Shown: positions 26,258-39,200 of the stretch, piece after piece | Position numbering within the stretch: the stretch's first letter is position 1 | How the letters are laid out: each line of letters starts with the position of its first letter | NCBI GenBank assembly: GCA_019155185.1 | Contig: CM032816.1 | Span: 2,085,418-2,149,417 of the forward strand | Reading direction: 5' to 3' | Length of the DNA: 64,000 nt | From: Beaufortia kweichowensis | Lineage: Eukaryota > Chordata > Actinopteri > Cypriniformes > Gastromyzontidae | The notes under the pieces: generated by a model | Seen by the model: the letters and a program-made list of their open reading frames with translations, nothing else | The model's database searches: none | Told to the model about the DNA's origin: nothing | Position numbers and translations under genes: made by a program

Positions 26258-26439
26258 CAACAAATCTGCTTAAAAACTAGAAACACATCATGTGTCGCTC
26301 AAAACTGCATGCGAGATTAAGATTAACACAAATAAAACACGCCATTTGTGTGGCATCCACTGGTAAAAGCATGTTTATGTTTGCTACGTCTGTGCTTGGA
26401 AACAAATAGCTACAGTTCTGTGCTTAGAGAAATAATTTA

Positions 26440-26618
26440 CACAAAAATAAAAATGTGCTCATATTTACTCACCATAATGTCATTTCAAACATCAATGGAA
26501 CAGAAAAGCTTAGCAGAAGTTGCTCAACAAAAACCGGGAAATTGCAATATATGTCCTCCAGTCATATGTGTTTGAATGACATTAAGGTGAGAAAATGATG
26601 GTGAACCATTCCTTTAAA
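26440..26618. repeat. Short inverted-repeat element with ACTCACC / GGTGAG ends
   Basis: ATTTACTCACCATAATGTCA near the left is matched in reverse by TGACATTAAGGTGAGAAAAT and TGGTGAACCATTCCTTTAAA at the right. The end sequence resembles the very common fish motif TTTAAAGGGATAGTTCACCC. A related single end is visible at 60403-60470. Confidence 0.6.
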
Positions 26619-27211
26619 CGGAGAGTAAGGCTTTTTTAAAATCTGTCTTGTGCTTGTGGTGTGAAAGCTGAGCACAAATTCTTTACAATTTGAGGCAGTC
26701 AAGCAACCAAGAATACTTAAGTAACACAAACAAATCCTTTACAAAAAATTGAAAACCAAGGCCTTGCACCACTGTTTTTCTCACTTTTGTATGTATTCAT
26801 GCTTCTTTTAGACTCTCCATCGCGTTAGAAAATGAGCGATACTTCTAGTGTTCAGCAGCTTAGAGCTTTGGCAGCTTAAGTTTTGAAGAGCTACAAAAAC
26901 ATCCATCCATGTAAAAAACGGTAAACGATTGTAAACGTTTGCTTGGAGATTGCCAGACAAAAGAACATGATGTGACACAGAGATTACAGAGTCGTGTTTG
27001 ACTGAAGAGGCCACTCGATGTTTAAAACAGTCCGAAACTCCTTCTGAAACCTCAGCATGGCTGAAGAAAGATGGAATCTGGTGAAGAGTTCTCAAAAGAC
27101 ACCTGAAAGGCTTACATACTGAACGACAGCATGTGTGATTCTCTCCGAGACCGTGTTTGATCCTGAGAGCGACAGTGACGCAAACGGAGGACGCATTGTT
27201 TGTGCGATGGC

Positions 27212-30200
27212 TCAGATCTGCGTTTGGAGCGAGTGGACAGAGGGTACGATGGTTGTTGGTGGTTTGGATGAGGTGGAGTGAGATGCTGCCTGTGGTTTGA
27301 TGCCTCTGCTCCTCATGTACTGCAGGAACTGATCTGGGATTTCGGCGAGAACGTCCTTCGCCAGGCGGGCCATGCTGAGAATGTGATTACCCCTGCGATC
27401 GATGTAGTCTCGGAAGGGGACAAACTATATAAAAGAAGTGAGATAATGTTGGTAATGAATAAATAATGTGTAATAAAAGGACTATTACAATGTAATAATA
27501 ATGTATTATATCTGTTATATTATATAATATCTATATATAGACAATGGTGAATTATGTCATGGTGCAATGCATTCTGAGAAGTGGATGTCATATTTTATGA
27601 TATGGCACCATATTTTAAGACATTACAGTCATAGCCAAGACAGGAGCATCCAGAATTTGTAGCAGGCTATTGAAAATTCTCCTCAAAACACGTCTTACAC
27701 TTATGCATGAAACCAGGTAGGTCATGAAATGAAGTTGAAGACATTTGGTTAAAAACAATCTTATATTGCTCTAATATTTCTTTTAACAGATACGACACAT
27801 TAGGGAACAGGGCAGAATACATCACCTGCACAATGTCTCTCTCTGCAAAGCGTCCCCTGGATGATATCCTGACCTCATCTCCATCCAGTTCAATCATCTC
27901 TGTCAAATGGAAGAAAATGACACAGTAAAACGATCACTTAGTGTCTCAGCTGAAACTGTTATAGTAAAGAGAGCTATCACTGGATTTCATAGCAAGTCTA
28001 AAACATCCTTTAATGTTGCAGATATGAAATGAGTGCAGCGAGCAAATGATGACTGCTGCATATAAATGAGGTTTAATCTTCGTCTAAAAATCAGCCTTTT
28101 TACATATTGTGGAAAACAGATTTTCTTTTAGTTTTCAATTCTTTTAGTAGTGCAAAGAAAGGCACTTATACTATGCTCTGTTTAACACTAAAAATCTGAT
28201 TTTTCATCTGTGGGAATGCAACGCATAAAAACGTAATGATAAACATTCAGTTTTATAGAAAATAAATAAATAATTATTACATAGTAATGCATGTGTTTAG
28301 CAAATGTTTGCAAATCCAAGTGTGCAAAACATTGAAAATAAGCTTTCCTGATAAAAATTGTATATCCGCCTATCAAACACTAACTCGGAAAGCATCATTA
28401 ATCCTACGCAGTTTTGTTTTCTAGAAGATTTTTGTGATGTTTAGTTTTTTATACATCGTCTAATTTTATTTTTTACTTGATTTTAAACTGTTCTGGCTTT
28501 TATCCATACCATCAAAATTAAACCTGAAATCCTAGACAACATTACAACTGGACTCGCATATTAAAAATACACTTTTATAAAAGTTAATAATCCAATAATG
28601 AGTGTAAGAAGTCAAATGCCAGTGGAAAAGTAGCTTAAAGTCAGGTTTAAATTTACTTTCAAAGTATCCTGATCACACTCTTAACAGATGAAAGAAAATG
28701 TATAATGTTTGTTAGATAATAAACAAAGATGATAAAGCAGATAAGATTTGAGCAGATAAGATGCTAATGATGAATTCAGGAATTATCTGGTCTCATGGGA
28801 TGATGGATAAAACAGGTTTATGTTTTGATCTGATGGACTGATCTCATATCCCATCCCCCCAAACAGCACAGAAACACATTTTACTCTTACCATCAAACTC
28901 AGCCGGACCGACTCCAACAATTATAATTGACATGGGAAGACAAGAGGCCTTAAAGAGAAAGAAACAATTCACTTATTAAACAAACCCTCAAGAATACAGT
29001 CATCATATAAATCATGTTTTGATACGGCACAAAAATTGAATGAGATAGTATTGTCTAACAGCATTTAAAATGATGCTTTTGGCCATTCCAACCTAAGTGG
29101 TTCTGACCATCTCAACTGCAATCAGCCTTTAAATACAAGGCAATTGATATTTAGCTGATGACAGAGGAATTAGTAATATACATTTATTTTAATTTCTAAA
29201 ATCTGTATAATAGTCTGTGTACAATATTTTACATTCAATCATGTTTCTGTATGATTCCTATTTGATGAGATATTTTAAGGTGTCCTTGTTATAGTGTAAT
29301 TATACAATCAAATACTATGGTTAGGATTGGGGTTTTATTGATTTGTTGAGAGGTAAGTTGCATGTAATTGTGCATAATGCAATGGTTTTACAATAGAAAG
29401 TTACGTATGTAACAAAGACACTGTAAAATAAACACTTTAATGTTACCACAGGTGTTACCAAAAATTGGTTAAGATTGTCACTCTTAGAAAGTAAAATATT
29501 TTATTCCATGGTTTTTTTTTCACAAATTGTGTGTATTTTTAAGCCCATCTTGTAATGGTCTTAAAAACGATAATGATTTGCCAAAACAAATGCAATTGGT
29601 TAAATACTGGCTACCTCCTCTTTAAGATAAAAGCCTATTGACACCATAAACGTTAACAATAACTAAATATAAAGTTTCAAATACATAATAAAAGATACAT
29701 TCTAATAAAAGGAGAATAGTAGAAAGCACATCACAATTCATTGTTAGAGTTAAAAGAGAGATGCTGTCACGGAGCCGATGCCTTCAGCATCGGATTCCCC
29801 CCATCACGTCATTCGTTCCCGGTCTCCTGAGTTTTAAATGGACTTCATTTCCCACATTGCCCTGCACCTGCGCACCTGTTTACTATTAGTTATCATGTTG
29901 AGCACTTGTTTAGTTGTCATTACCCGCACCTGTTTTATATTATTTTGCTTCATTTCTAGTGTTATTTAAACCCTGCCTTTTTGTTTGCACATTGTCGGGT
30001 ATTGTTGTTGTCTGTCTACCTTATGTGGTTGCGTGGGTTAACTCTCTGGTGATTGTATCCCTGTTATCTGGAAACTTGATTATCTCGTGTATTTGGAACT
30101 TCTCTGTGTTGGAATATACCAGTAAAAAGATACCTGTGAACTTTATTCCTTGTTGTCCTGGTCTCTTCCACCCAGCACCGTAACAGTATACCCGACCCAA

Positions 30201-33200
30201 AGACAGACGGGACTGAAAGGATCCTCTTCGAGGCGTGAAGACTTTGGATTACTTGTCAAGTGTTTGTACTTTGTCTATTTCTCTGTGACTTTAATGTGCT
30301 TTGGTCTCCAGGATGGAAGCCGCTACCCCTAGCGTCACGGATGCAGCCACGGATGTGCTCCACGCTCTCACTCGGCACTTAAACGCATTACCTGTTCACT
30401 CTCCCCAGCCGGTAAGTCCTGCAGTCACCAGCAGTCCCATGGCCATGCCTAATCGATTCTCTGGAGCAGCGGAGGAGTGCGGTGGATTCCTTCTCCAATG
30501 TAATTTATTCTTCAGTCGGCAGCCTCATCTGCACCCCGCCGCAGCGGACAAGGTAGACTTTGCAATTAGCCTGATGACCGGGGCTGCGCTGCGATGGGCT
30601 CAAGGCTACTGGGAGTCAGTAACTCGCGAGTCCCGCACCTGGGAGGACTTTTCTGAGCGAGTAAAAAATGTCTTTGATCACTCTGCCTCTTCTCTCTCTG
30701 TTGCAGACCAACTCTGTAGACTTCGGCAAGGCCGATCTTCGGTGGCGGAATATGCGCTCCAGTTTCAGATTACTTCGCGCAGCCAGCCAGCTGGAATCAA
30801 GCCGCTCTGCTCGCGGCTTACCGGCAAGGCTTGTCTGCAGAGGTAAAAATGCACATGGTAATTTACGATGATTCCATTGAATTGGAGACGTTTATTCAGA
30901 AGTCGATTCGGATAGCCCAAAGGCTCGTGGCCTGTCAACGTGGATTTTCGCCGAACAGTACCGCTCCTCCGCTGCACTCTCTCTCTACACCGCGGGTGCC
31001 TCAGCCGCCGCGGGGTTCCACTACCCGGGTGCGCTCTCCGCTCCACCGAGCCCTCCAGCCCCCGAGCCCATGCAAGTGGACAACTTTCATTTAACCAAGG
31101 AAGAGCGACAACGGCGCATCTCGCATCAGCTTTGCATTTATTGTGGAGAGTCCGGGCATTTCCTCGCTACCTGTCCAGTCCGCCCCTCTCCTGCCCGGGT
31201 GAGTGCGGTTCAGCCGCCGCAAGCAGGTATAAAGCTTCCGCTCACATCTCTAATCATTGTTTCTGCCACTGTCTCTATTCCAGTAAAGGCACTTATCGAT
31301 TCCGGTGCGGCTGGGAATTTCATCTCTCCAGATCTACTAAGACGGCTCCGGTTACCTAGGCACCGAGTGGCGCAACCCATCCCGGTGCGAGATATTCTAG
31401 GAAAGCCCTTAGGGCATGGACTAATCAGGTTTTTTTCCCCACATGTCCGACTCGAATGGAAACCTGCCCGGACAGAAATGTTGTCCTTCTGGGTGCTGGA
31501 GGGGAGCTCGGTGGATCTCGTATTAGGACGACCCTGGCTCCAAAAGCATCGTCCGGAATTGGACTGGACCACAGGGGAAATTCTCGGTTGGCCTTTAGAA
31601 AGGCCCATTCAGTCTGAAAATTCTGCCTCACTTGTTATGTTCCTATTGCTGTTCCTCTCTCCAGACCTCCGAAAGTATCCAGAGCAGGGTGTTAAACCCT
31701 GGATTGGTGTGATTCGCCGGAGTATGAAAGCGTTCAGTGAATGTGTTCAGTAAGGAGAGAGCCTCACAACTTCCCCCCATAGGCCATGGGACTGCGATAT
31801 GCCATTGAGCTGCTGCCTGGGGCCCCTCTCCCCTAAGGGCGTATCTACTCGCTGTCCCTCCGGAACAGAAAGCCATGGGTGACTATATTCAGGAGGCACT
31901 GCAACAAGGATTTATTCGCCCCTCTACTTCCCCAGCAGCATCCAGTTTCTTCTTTGTGGGGAAGAAAGATGGAGGTCTTCGGCCCTGTATAGATTATCGT
32001 GTTCTGAATCAAGCTACTGTTAAGTTTGCTTACCCTCTGCCTCTTATTTCTCCCTCCATAGAGCATCTTCGTGGGGCTTCGGTATTCACGAAACTGGACC
32101 TCAGAAGCGCTTACAACTTAATTTCAGATCCGAAGGGGATGAGTGGAAGACGGCTTCCGCAGCCGCTCACATGGGAACGCCGAGTACCAGGTTATGCCCT
32201 TCGGGTTGGTAAACGGCTCCGGCAGTGTTTCAAAGTTTTATGAACGAAATATTTCGAGATATGTTGGATCTGTTTGTGATTGTCTACATAGATGATATCT
32301 TGGTGTACTCGAAGTCTCTCGCGGAGCATCAGGGTCATGTTCGGCTCGTTCTCCAGCGGCTTCAAGATTACAATCTCTACCTCAAGCTGGAGAAATGCGC
32401 ATTTCATCTCTCTGAGGTTCAGTTTCTGGGATATGTGATTAGTGCCACGGGGGTGCTCATGGAGAAGGATAAAGTGGAGGCAGTTCAGTCCTGGCCCCAG
32501 CCCTCCTCAGTTCGAAGTTTGCAACGCTTTCTGGGGTTCGCGAACTTTTATCGTCGATTCATTCAAGGCTTCAGTGTAATCTGCTCACCGCTCACGTCAA
32601 TGCTCAAAGGGAAACCTAATAAGCTAGTTTGGTCCCAGGAGGCGCTAGAGGCCTTCCAACAGCTAAAAGAAGCCTTCTGTAAAGCACCAGTTCTCCGTCA
32701 CCCTTCGCCTGAGTTCCCGTTCCCGATCAGCCTGCTCCGCCGGGAGGTCCTGAGGGGAGACTGTTCGTGCCCGAAGATCTGCGCATTCCCCTCATGGACT
32801 CCGTCCACTGTGTTCCGGGATCGGGACACCCAGGTCGGCAGCGCACCCTTTCACTGATCTCCCCCCGGTACTGGTGGCCTGGGATGTCCGGAGATATCAA
32901 TCGCTTCGTGAAGGGATGCTCAGTCTGTGCCATCGCTCAGGTACCGCGCCGCCGGCCCCAGGGTAAGCTCCTCCCGCTACCGGTTCCTCAACGGCCATGG
33001 ACTCATATTGCCGTAGATTTTGTCTCTGATCTGCCCTGTTCAGAAGGTTATACCTGTATTTTTGTTATCGTTGATCGTTTCAGCAAAAGCTGTAAATTAA
33101 TTCCTTTGTCTAGTCTGCCCACAGCTATGCAAGCAGCCGAGGGCTGTTTAATAATGTGTTCGGCATTTTGGCCTGCCGAGGATATCGTGTCGGATCGAGG

Positions 33201-36200
33201 ACCTCAGTTCATTTCTCACGTCTGGAAGGCATTCTTTTCTCTATTAAATATATCAGTTAGTCTTACCTCTGGTTATCATCCCCAGGCGAACGGCCAGACT
33301 GAGCGGAAGATCCAGGAGATCGGACGATATCTCCGGACCTACTGCCATCGTAACCATCACAGCTGGCATCGCTTCCTTACCTGGGCCGAGTACGCACAAA
33401 ACTCCCTGCGTCAAGATTCCACCGGACTCACCCCGTTCCAGTGCGTGCTCGGCTATCAGCCACCTCTCTTTCCCTGGACCCCTGAACCCTCCACGGTGCC
33501 AGCTGTGGACCACTGGTTCCGGGCCAGTGAAAGGGTTTGGAATTCAGCACACATCCACCTGCAAGCGGCAGTTCGTAGGCGAAAACAGCAAGCCGACCAG
33601 CTGCGCTCTGACACCCCGGACTTCCATCCCGGGCAGCTGGTCTGCGGCTGCCCTGCAAGAAACTCACTCCCCGCTTCATCGGTCCCTTCCCCATCAGCAA
33701 GAAGATAAATGCAGTGACTTACCGGCTGCAACTTCCCCGGTCCTACCGTCTGGCCCCCTCCTTCCATGTTTCACTATTAAAGCCTTTCATTAATCCTGTC
33801 TCTGTTCTTCCCCCAGAATCTGATGCTGAGGGACCCCCACCAGCGGCTCCGGAGCCTCCTCCTCCTCCACCCCTGGACCATCAGGACCGCATCTACAAGG
33901 TCGATGCCATCCTGAGAGCTCGTCGACGGACTGGACGGCTCGAATACCTCGTGTCCTGGGAGGGTTATGGTCCGGAGGAACAGTGCTGGGTTCCCCGCTC
34001 GGATATTCTTGACCCGACCTTACTTACCGAGTTTCACATCTCTCATCCCCTGGAACCCGGTCCCAGGCCACGAGGGCGGCCCCGTCGGCGTGCTCTGCGG
34101 CCCGCAGGAGCGGTCCGTGGGGGGGGGTACTGTCACGGAGCCGATGCCTTCAGCATCGGATTCCCCCCATCCCGTCATTCGTTCCCGGTCTCCTGAGTTT
34201 TAAATGGACTTCATTTCCCACATTGCCCTGCACCTGCGCACCTGTTTACTATTAGTTATCATGTTGAGCACTTGTTTAGTTGTCATTACCCGCACCTGTT
34301 TTATATTATTTTGCTTCATTTCTAGTGTTATTTAAACCCTGCCTTTTTGTTTGCACATTGTCGGGTATTGTTGTTGTCTGTCTACCTTATGTGGTTGCGT
34401 GGGTTAACTCTCTGGTGATTGTATCCCTGTTATCTGGAAACTTGATTATCTCGTGTATTTGGAACTTCTCTGTGTTGGAATATACCAGTAAAAAGATACC
34501 TGTGAACTTTATTCCTTGTTGTCCTGGTCTCTTCCACCCAGCACCGTAACAGATGCTCATGTGACTGCACATTTCAGAATAAAACAGCTTTTTAAGGCCA
34601 GTCATCTAATTTTAAACATTAACAACTGTTTTCAGGAGTAAAACTTTTTAAGAGTTTCAAGGGCTTTTTTCCCCTCCTATTCATGGAAAAAGGTTGCTGC
34701 CATTGAGCTGTAATTATGAAATATGAAATATGAGGCACATTCATAAATTTCAGGTTATGTGTCTCGCTCGAGGGTAAACAGCGCTCGCTCTGACATCTGT
34801 ACATTATAAAAGATTCCTGTCACGGCTTCAAGAAACTCTCTTCATCGCAGCCTGTACAATCTAGTTTACTAAATCTCATTTCAGTGACTCGGTTGACGTG
34901 TTTTTGAGGTAATGACAAATAGATTTAATTTAGGGCTTTTTTTCTAATTCTGTATCATTCATATTATAATAGCATACCCAGAGAGCCGTCAGCTAGTTTT
35001 GCAAGTGGGAGAGAGCCACTTTTTCTCTGTTTAGTGAACAATTTTCACATTTTTATCTGATAATCAGATATTTCAGTGTAAAGAACAATAAATGGGTAGA
35101 TCTGTTGCTTACTGTACAAAGTAATGAAGCTCGGATTTGTTTTATAAATGATTATATGAAACAACATTTTCATTTTTCGTATATATTAGAATGTTACTGT
35201 ACTTACGTTTACAATGGATTCTTTAGTCTGAGCCATATCAGAGATGACGCCATCTGAGATGATGAGAAGAATGAAGTATTCTGATCCGTCCTTTACCAAC
35301 GAAGCATATCTGCACAAAAAGCAAACTAACTGAATATTTTTAATAAAAGCAACTTGCAGTGTATTGAAGGTGTACATTTTACTAGTATGTATGATACCTG
35401 CATTAAATTAATAACAATGGGCATGTGCTCTACCAGTTCAGCTAAAGTAACACAATGCATTTGTAATAGACACTAGGTATAACTTCCAATTCACAATCCA
35501 TCCACAACACAATCCATCCAAGTATCATAAACATACAATGTATTATATATTGTTTTTATAGTGAATTTTTAAAGTAGGAATACATCCATGGTTTGCAACT
35601 AATCATGCCAATTGGTCGGGACCCACAGGTGGGTCACACAGTGGGTAAGGTGGGTCGCACAAAGACTCTTGGCTGTTGTGGTAAATGGCACAAAAAAAGT
35701 CTAATAAATGACTAGGAAATGGTTTAATATCTTATCCTAAGTGTGGTTTTGGTATTGCAATTTACTATATACTTTATTCAACGACTGGGAAAATTAAAAC
35801 TAAATTCTATTTAATGAGAAAAGGGTGTTTTTTCTTAGTATTTCCATTTAAAAATATTTCAATGGTTTGTGGGATAAATTATACCTGTTTAAATGGGTCC
35901 TGAATGAAAACGTTTGGGAACCCCTGCCATTACCTATAACACTTTGCAAGAGGACTGGTTTGCAAGGTTCCCTGACATAGTATAAGATGCTCCTAAATGT
36001 TGTACATGTGTGCAAGTACATCATTCGCATCATATATGCTGTGCCTTTTTTACCACATTTCCATAAAAAGTTCAATCACACAAAAAAATACAGAATACAT
36101 ATTTATTTATTCATATTCATATATTAGTTGGGTTGAGAAATAAAAACTGAGTCTAATTCTGGAATTGGATACTTGTTATAAATTAAAAATTTTACATTTT

Positions 36201-39200
36201 TTGACTGGCCCACATCATCTGTAACTTGAAACTTAACAAAATTAACCATCATTTTTACAATAGCAACCGTACTTTAACCACAGATTTACTGTAATCTAAA
36301 TATAGTAACCATATGTTAATACATGGTAAATATTACATACAGTATAGTAACTACCGTAATACACATGATAATCAATCCTTCACAAAACTTTAAGTTTTCA
36401 AAATCATGGTTTATTATCCTAAGAAAGAATATGAAATATTGACTTTTTTTGTCAAAACATGTTTATAAATGTATTATTTTGCAAAACAGTCAGTAAGCTT
36501 AATTATTATATAGTTTTATTATGACTAAAGGTTGTAGTGTGTACTGAGACTGATTCAAACACAATCTATTGGTCTTACCTTGCTACATGATTAATGACAG
36601 GTGAGAAGTATGTTGGCCCATACAAGCGAACAGACTTCAGACTCTGATAATATGCCTCAAGAACTCCATCTATACCGCTACAGTATGGATTATCAGGGTT
36701 TCCGTTCTGTAAGTACAGTAAGTACATTAAGAAATCAATAATATGCAAACATACACTATATAGCTAAATGTACATGGCCATCCAAATACCACGTCCACTC
36801 ATGTGCTTATTTACCATTTTATTTCAAATAAACTGATTTGTTTACTGATCATCAGCAATAATTACTATGAGCAGTTTTTAATGATTCATGAGATCTGAGT
36901 CAACAAAAGAAATAAACAAATGTGAACAGGCCTCCAAAAGTTTTACACACATGCTCATATACCAGAAGGGTCCTGCAGTCTCTACGAATTATTTTAAAGA
37001 GCTATTCGCTCAAGTAAAGCTTTAATGCTCTACTAAATACATATGGAGTCTTCTGCGTTCAGCCCTGAGGGGTGTGTGTGTTATAGATGCATGTGGGCAG
37101 CTGAAGCCTCAAGCAATGCATCTGTTTCGACCAATATAAAGAATCTGTAACCCACATTCTCTGGCAGCTTTGTGGGTGTTGAACAGTAAAAAAAATCCTC
37201 TTTAAAAATGTATGACGGCTGTGGTTAATACCCATTCGGTAATTTCTATCAGTCTTTGTTTTTTGTTGTTCTCTCTCACACATATAGTACTTATCAATTG
37301 GTCACATTTCCAGTCATGTAAACCTTTAAACATGTATACCTAAAATATCGAGTGTGCAGACACATGCCAGTACAAAAAGTTTAGAAACAATCGACAAAAT
37401 GTTTCTCATGATCTTAAAAATCTTTTAATCTGAAAGTGTGTATTTCAATGTTTGAAATTACTTTGGTAGACAAAAATATAATTAAAAATTAAAATAATTT
37501 TTGAAATGGATTACTTGGACCAAATAATAAATAAAAAGCAGCCAATAAAAGTTTTTTTGAAAAAAAAAGCTTCTCAGGTTGAGACTTCAAGAACATGAAT
37601 GATAAAATGTCAAAATAATTTCATAATTTCCACAGTTCCAATTGTGTTATTTCATGGTTTTTTTAAGTTTGTTATTGTTCTAAAAAGTTTTTCTAAAATC
37701 TAAATAAATAGTGAGTAATTGTTTCCAAACTTTTAACTGGTACTCACACTTGACCACACTTTCCAGAAAAATTGTCCATCCTAATAGCACTTACAAGAAA
37801 TTAAGAAATGATGGTTTAAGACTGTGATGTAAACTAAAAGCTTTTTGGTAAATAAAGAGTCTTGTCTTAGTAGACCCCATCAGAACATTAGTTAAAGTTT
37901 CATGATATAAATTGATTTTGTCAGAGAAGTAAGACACCTGAGATGTGCAGTGCCACAAGGGCCCTCAGAACATGCTGAAGGGGAATCCAGAATGAATTGC
38001 AGCCACTGACAGTGTCATTTATATGCAGGCACTGTCAATGCTTTAGCATTATTTACTCTATATTCACTATATTATAGGAATTATGCAAAATGATTGCTGG
38101 TGAAGACACCCAGAAAATGCAGGTGCTAGGTTGTGTAGAATACGGTACGATACTGTGATCTAGCATCTATACATCATCATTCCAACACTGCAATTTAAGC
38201 ACCTGAATCAGCTCTTTAAGTGGTGCATCAGAATATAAATCTGAATCTGTGCTTTTTAACATGTTGACTGGCACTGTTCCACAGGTTGTTTCACTGTTAT
38301 TTCACATTTCACTTTAATATTTCATAGTTGAATTCTAATCTAATCATGACAAACTATGTATTGATGGAAAGGTCTTATATTTGAGAATAAATATTTGACC
38401 AATTTTCATATCAATAAACAATGTTAGTGTTAACAATTTAAAAATTAAAAAAACTAAAATTGTTGGGATAGTTTTTTTAGGATATAACAATTGTTTTTGA
38501 TAAGTATCAGGCTAGGTTACCAGTCCAGTTACCATGGTAACTGTAGAAAAACCATGGTAACCACAAAATAACAATGGTTTCTATTTAAAATCCATGTTAA
38601 AATCATGGTTACTGTTGTAAAACCATGGTTACTACACTTTTACTACAGTAAGACCATGGTTAATTTGGGGACAGGATGCACTATGGTGGCAATAGTGATG
38701 TGGGTTTTTATAAAGGATGATACAGGGACATCAGCCTTACCACCTTTCAGTTGGCTAAGGGCAGTTTCAAACCCGTTTTCAAAAGTTTGCATTTCAGACC
38801 CCTAAAATGCCATTTTTATGTAAACTGATGGCCAAAATGCATAAAAGGTTTTCCGATTTTAGTTGAAGACGTCGTGCAAACATACAGCTGAAATCCTTTC
38901 GCCTTTGAAACATACAATTGCAAGTTACTTATTTTTTTACGTGGGTGGACAGCTCAACTTCTGAATCACCATTACAAGCTTACCATTGTGAATTAGGGAG
39001 AGAGTTTTGAACAATCACTGTTAATGTAGCCTACTTGCTCATTAACAGATTTGTGTTTATTTTAAGAAAAAAGTTACAGATTGCAGCTTTAATTACAAAC
39101 ATTTACACGTTCTTGTCTGTGTATAAAGCATGATTAATGTGAACACTCAAGATACTTAAGGAAAAGTGTAATCTGAAAACAAACTGAATAAATGTGAACT

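Larger units (their letters stand above)
24226..27211 (-). other. Probable long 3' UTR of cpne8
   Basis: This follows the cpne8 stop codon and contains no other gene. A minus-strand AATAAA at 24226-24231 is a candidate cleavage signal, giving a 3' UTR of about 3 kb; nearer hexamers could be used instead. Two small inverted-repeat elements (25833-26257 and 26440-26618) lie inside. The real end needs transcript data. Confidence 0.4.
29765..34551 (+). mobile_element. Ty3/gypsy-type LTR retrotransposon with chromodomain, defective
   Basis: This 4787-bp element in cpne8 intron 17 runs opposite to the gene. It has two 421-bp LTRs (29765-30185 and 34131-34551) that start TGTCAC and end GTAACA. They are flanked by a perfect 5-bp duplication, GATGC, at 29760-29764 and 34552-34556. 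By eye the LTRs differ only at 29806 (A) versus 34172 (C), so the insertion is recent. Inside, in order, are gag with a zinc knuckle, an aspartic protease, reverse transcriptase, integrase and a C-terminal chromodomain. This order, with integrase after reverse transcriptase, places it in the Ty3/gypsy group (Metaviridae), in a chromodomain-bearing lineage. The coding region has several frame changes and no recognisable RNase H segment. A G-run at 34119-34127 just before the 3' LTR is the likely polypurine tract. I did not recognise the primer-binding tRNA. Confidence 0.95.

Noticed and set aside
29914..30183. 89-codon hydrophobic frame, repeated identically at 34280-34549
   Set aside because: It is the same stretch of the two LTRs. 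The identity reflects LTR identity, not a conserved protein.
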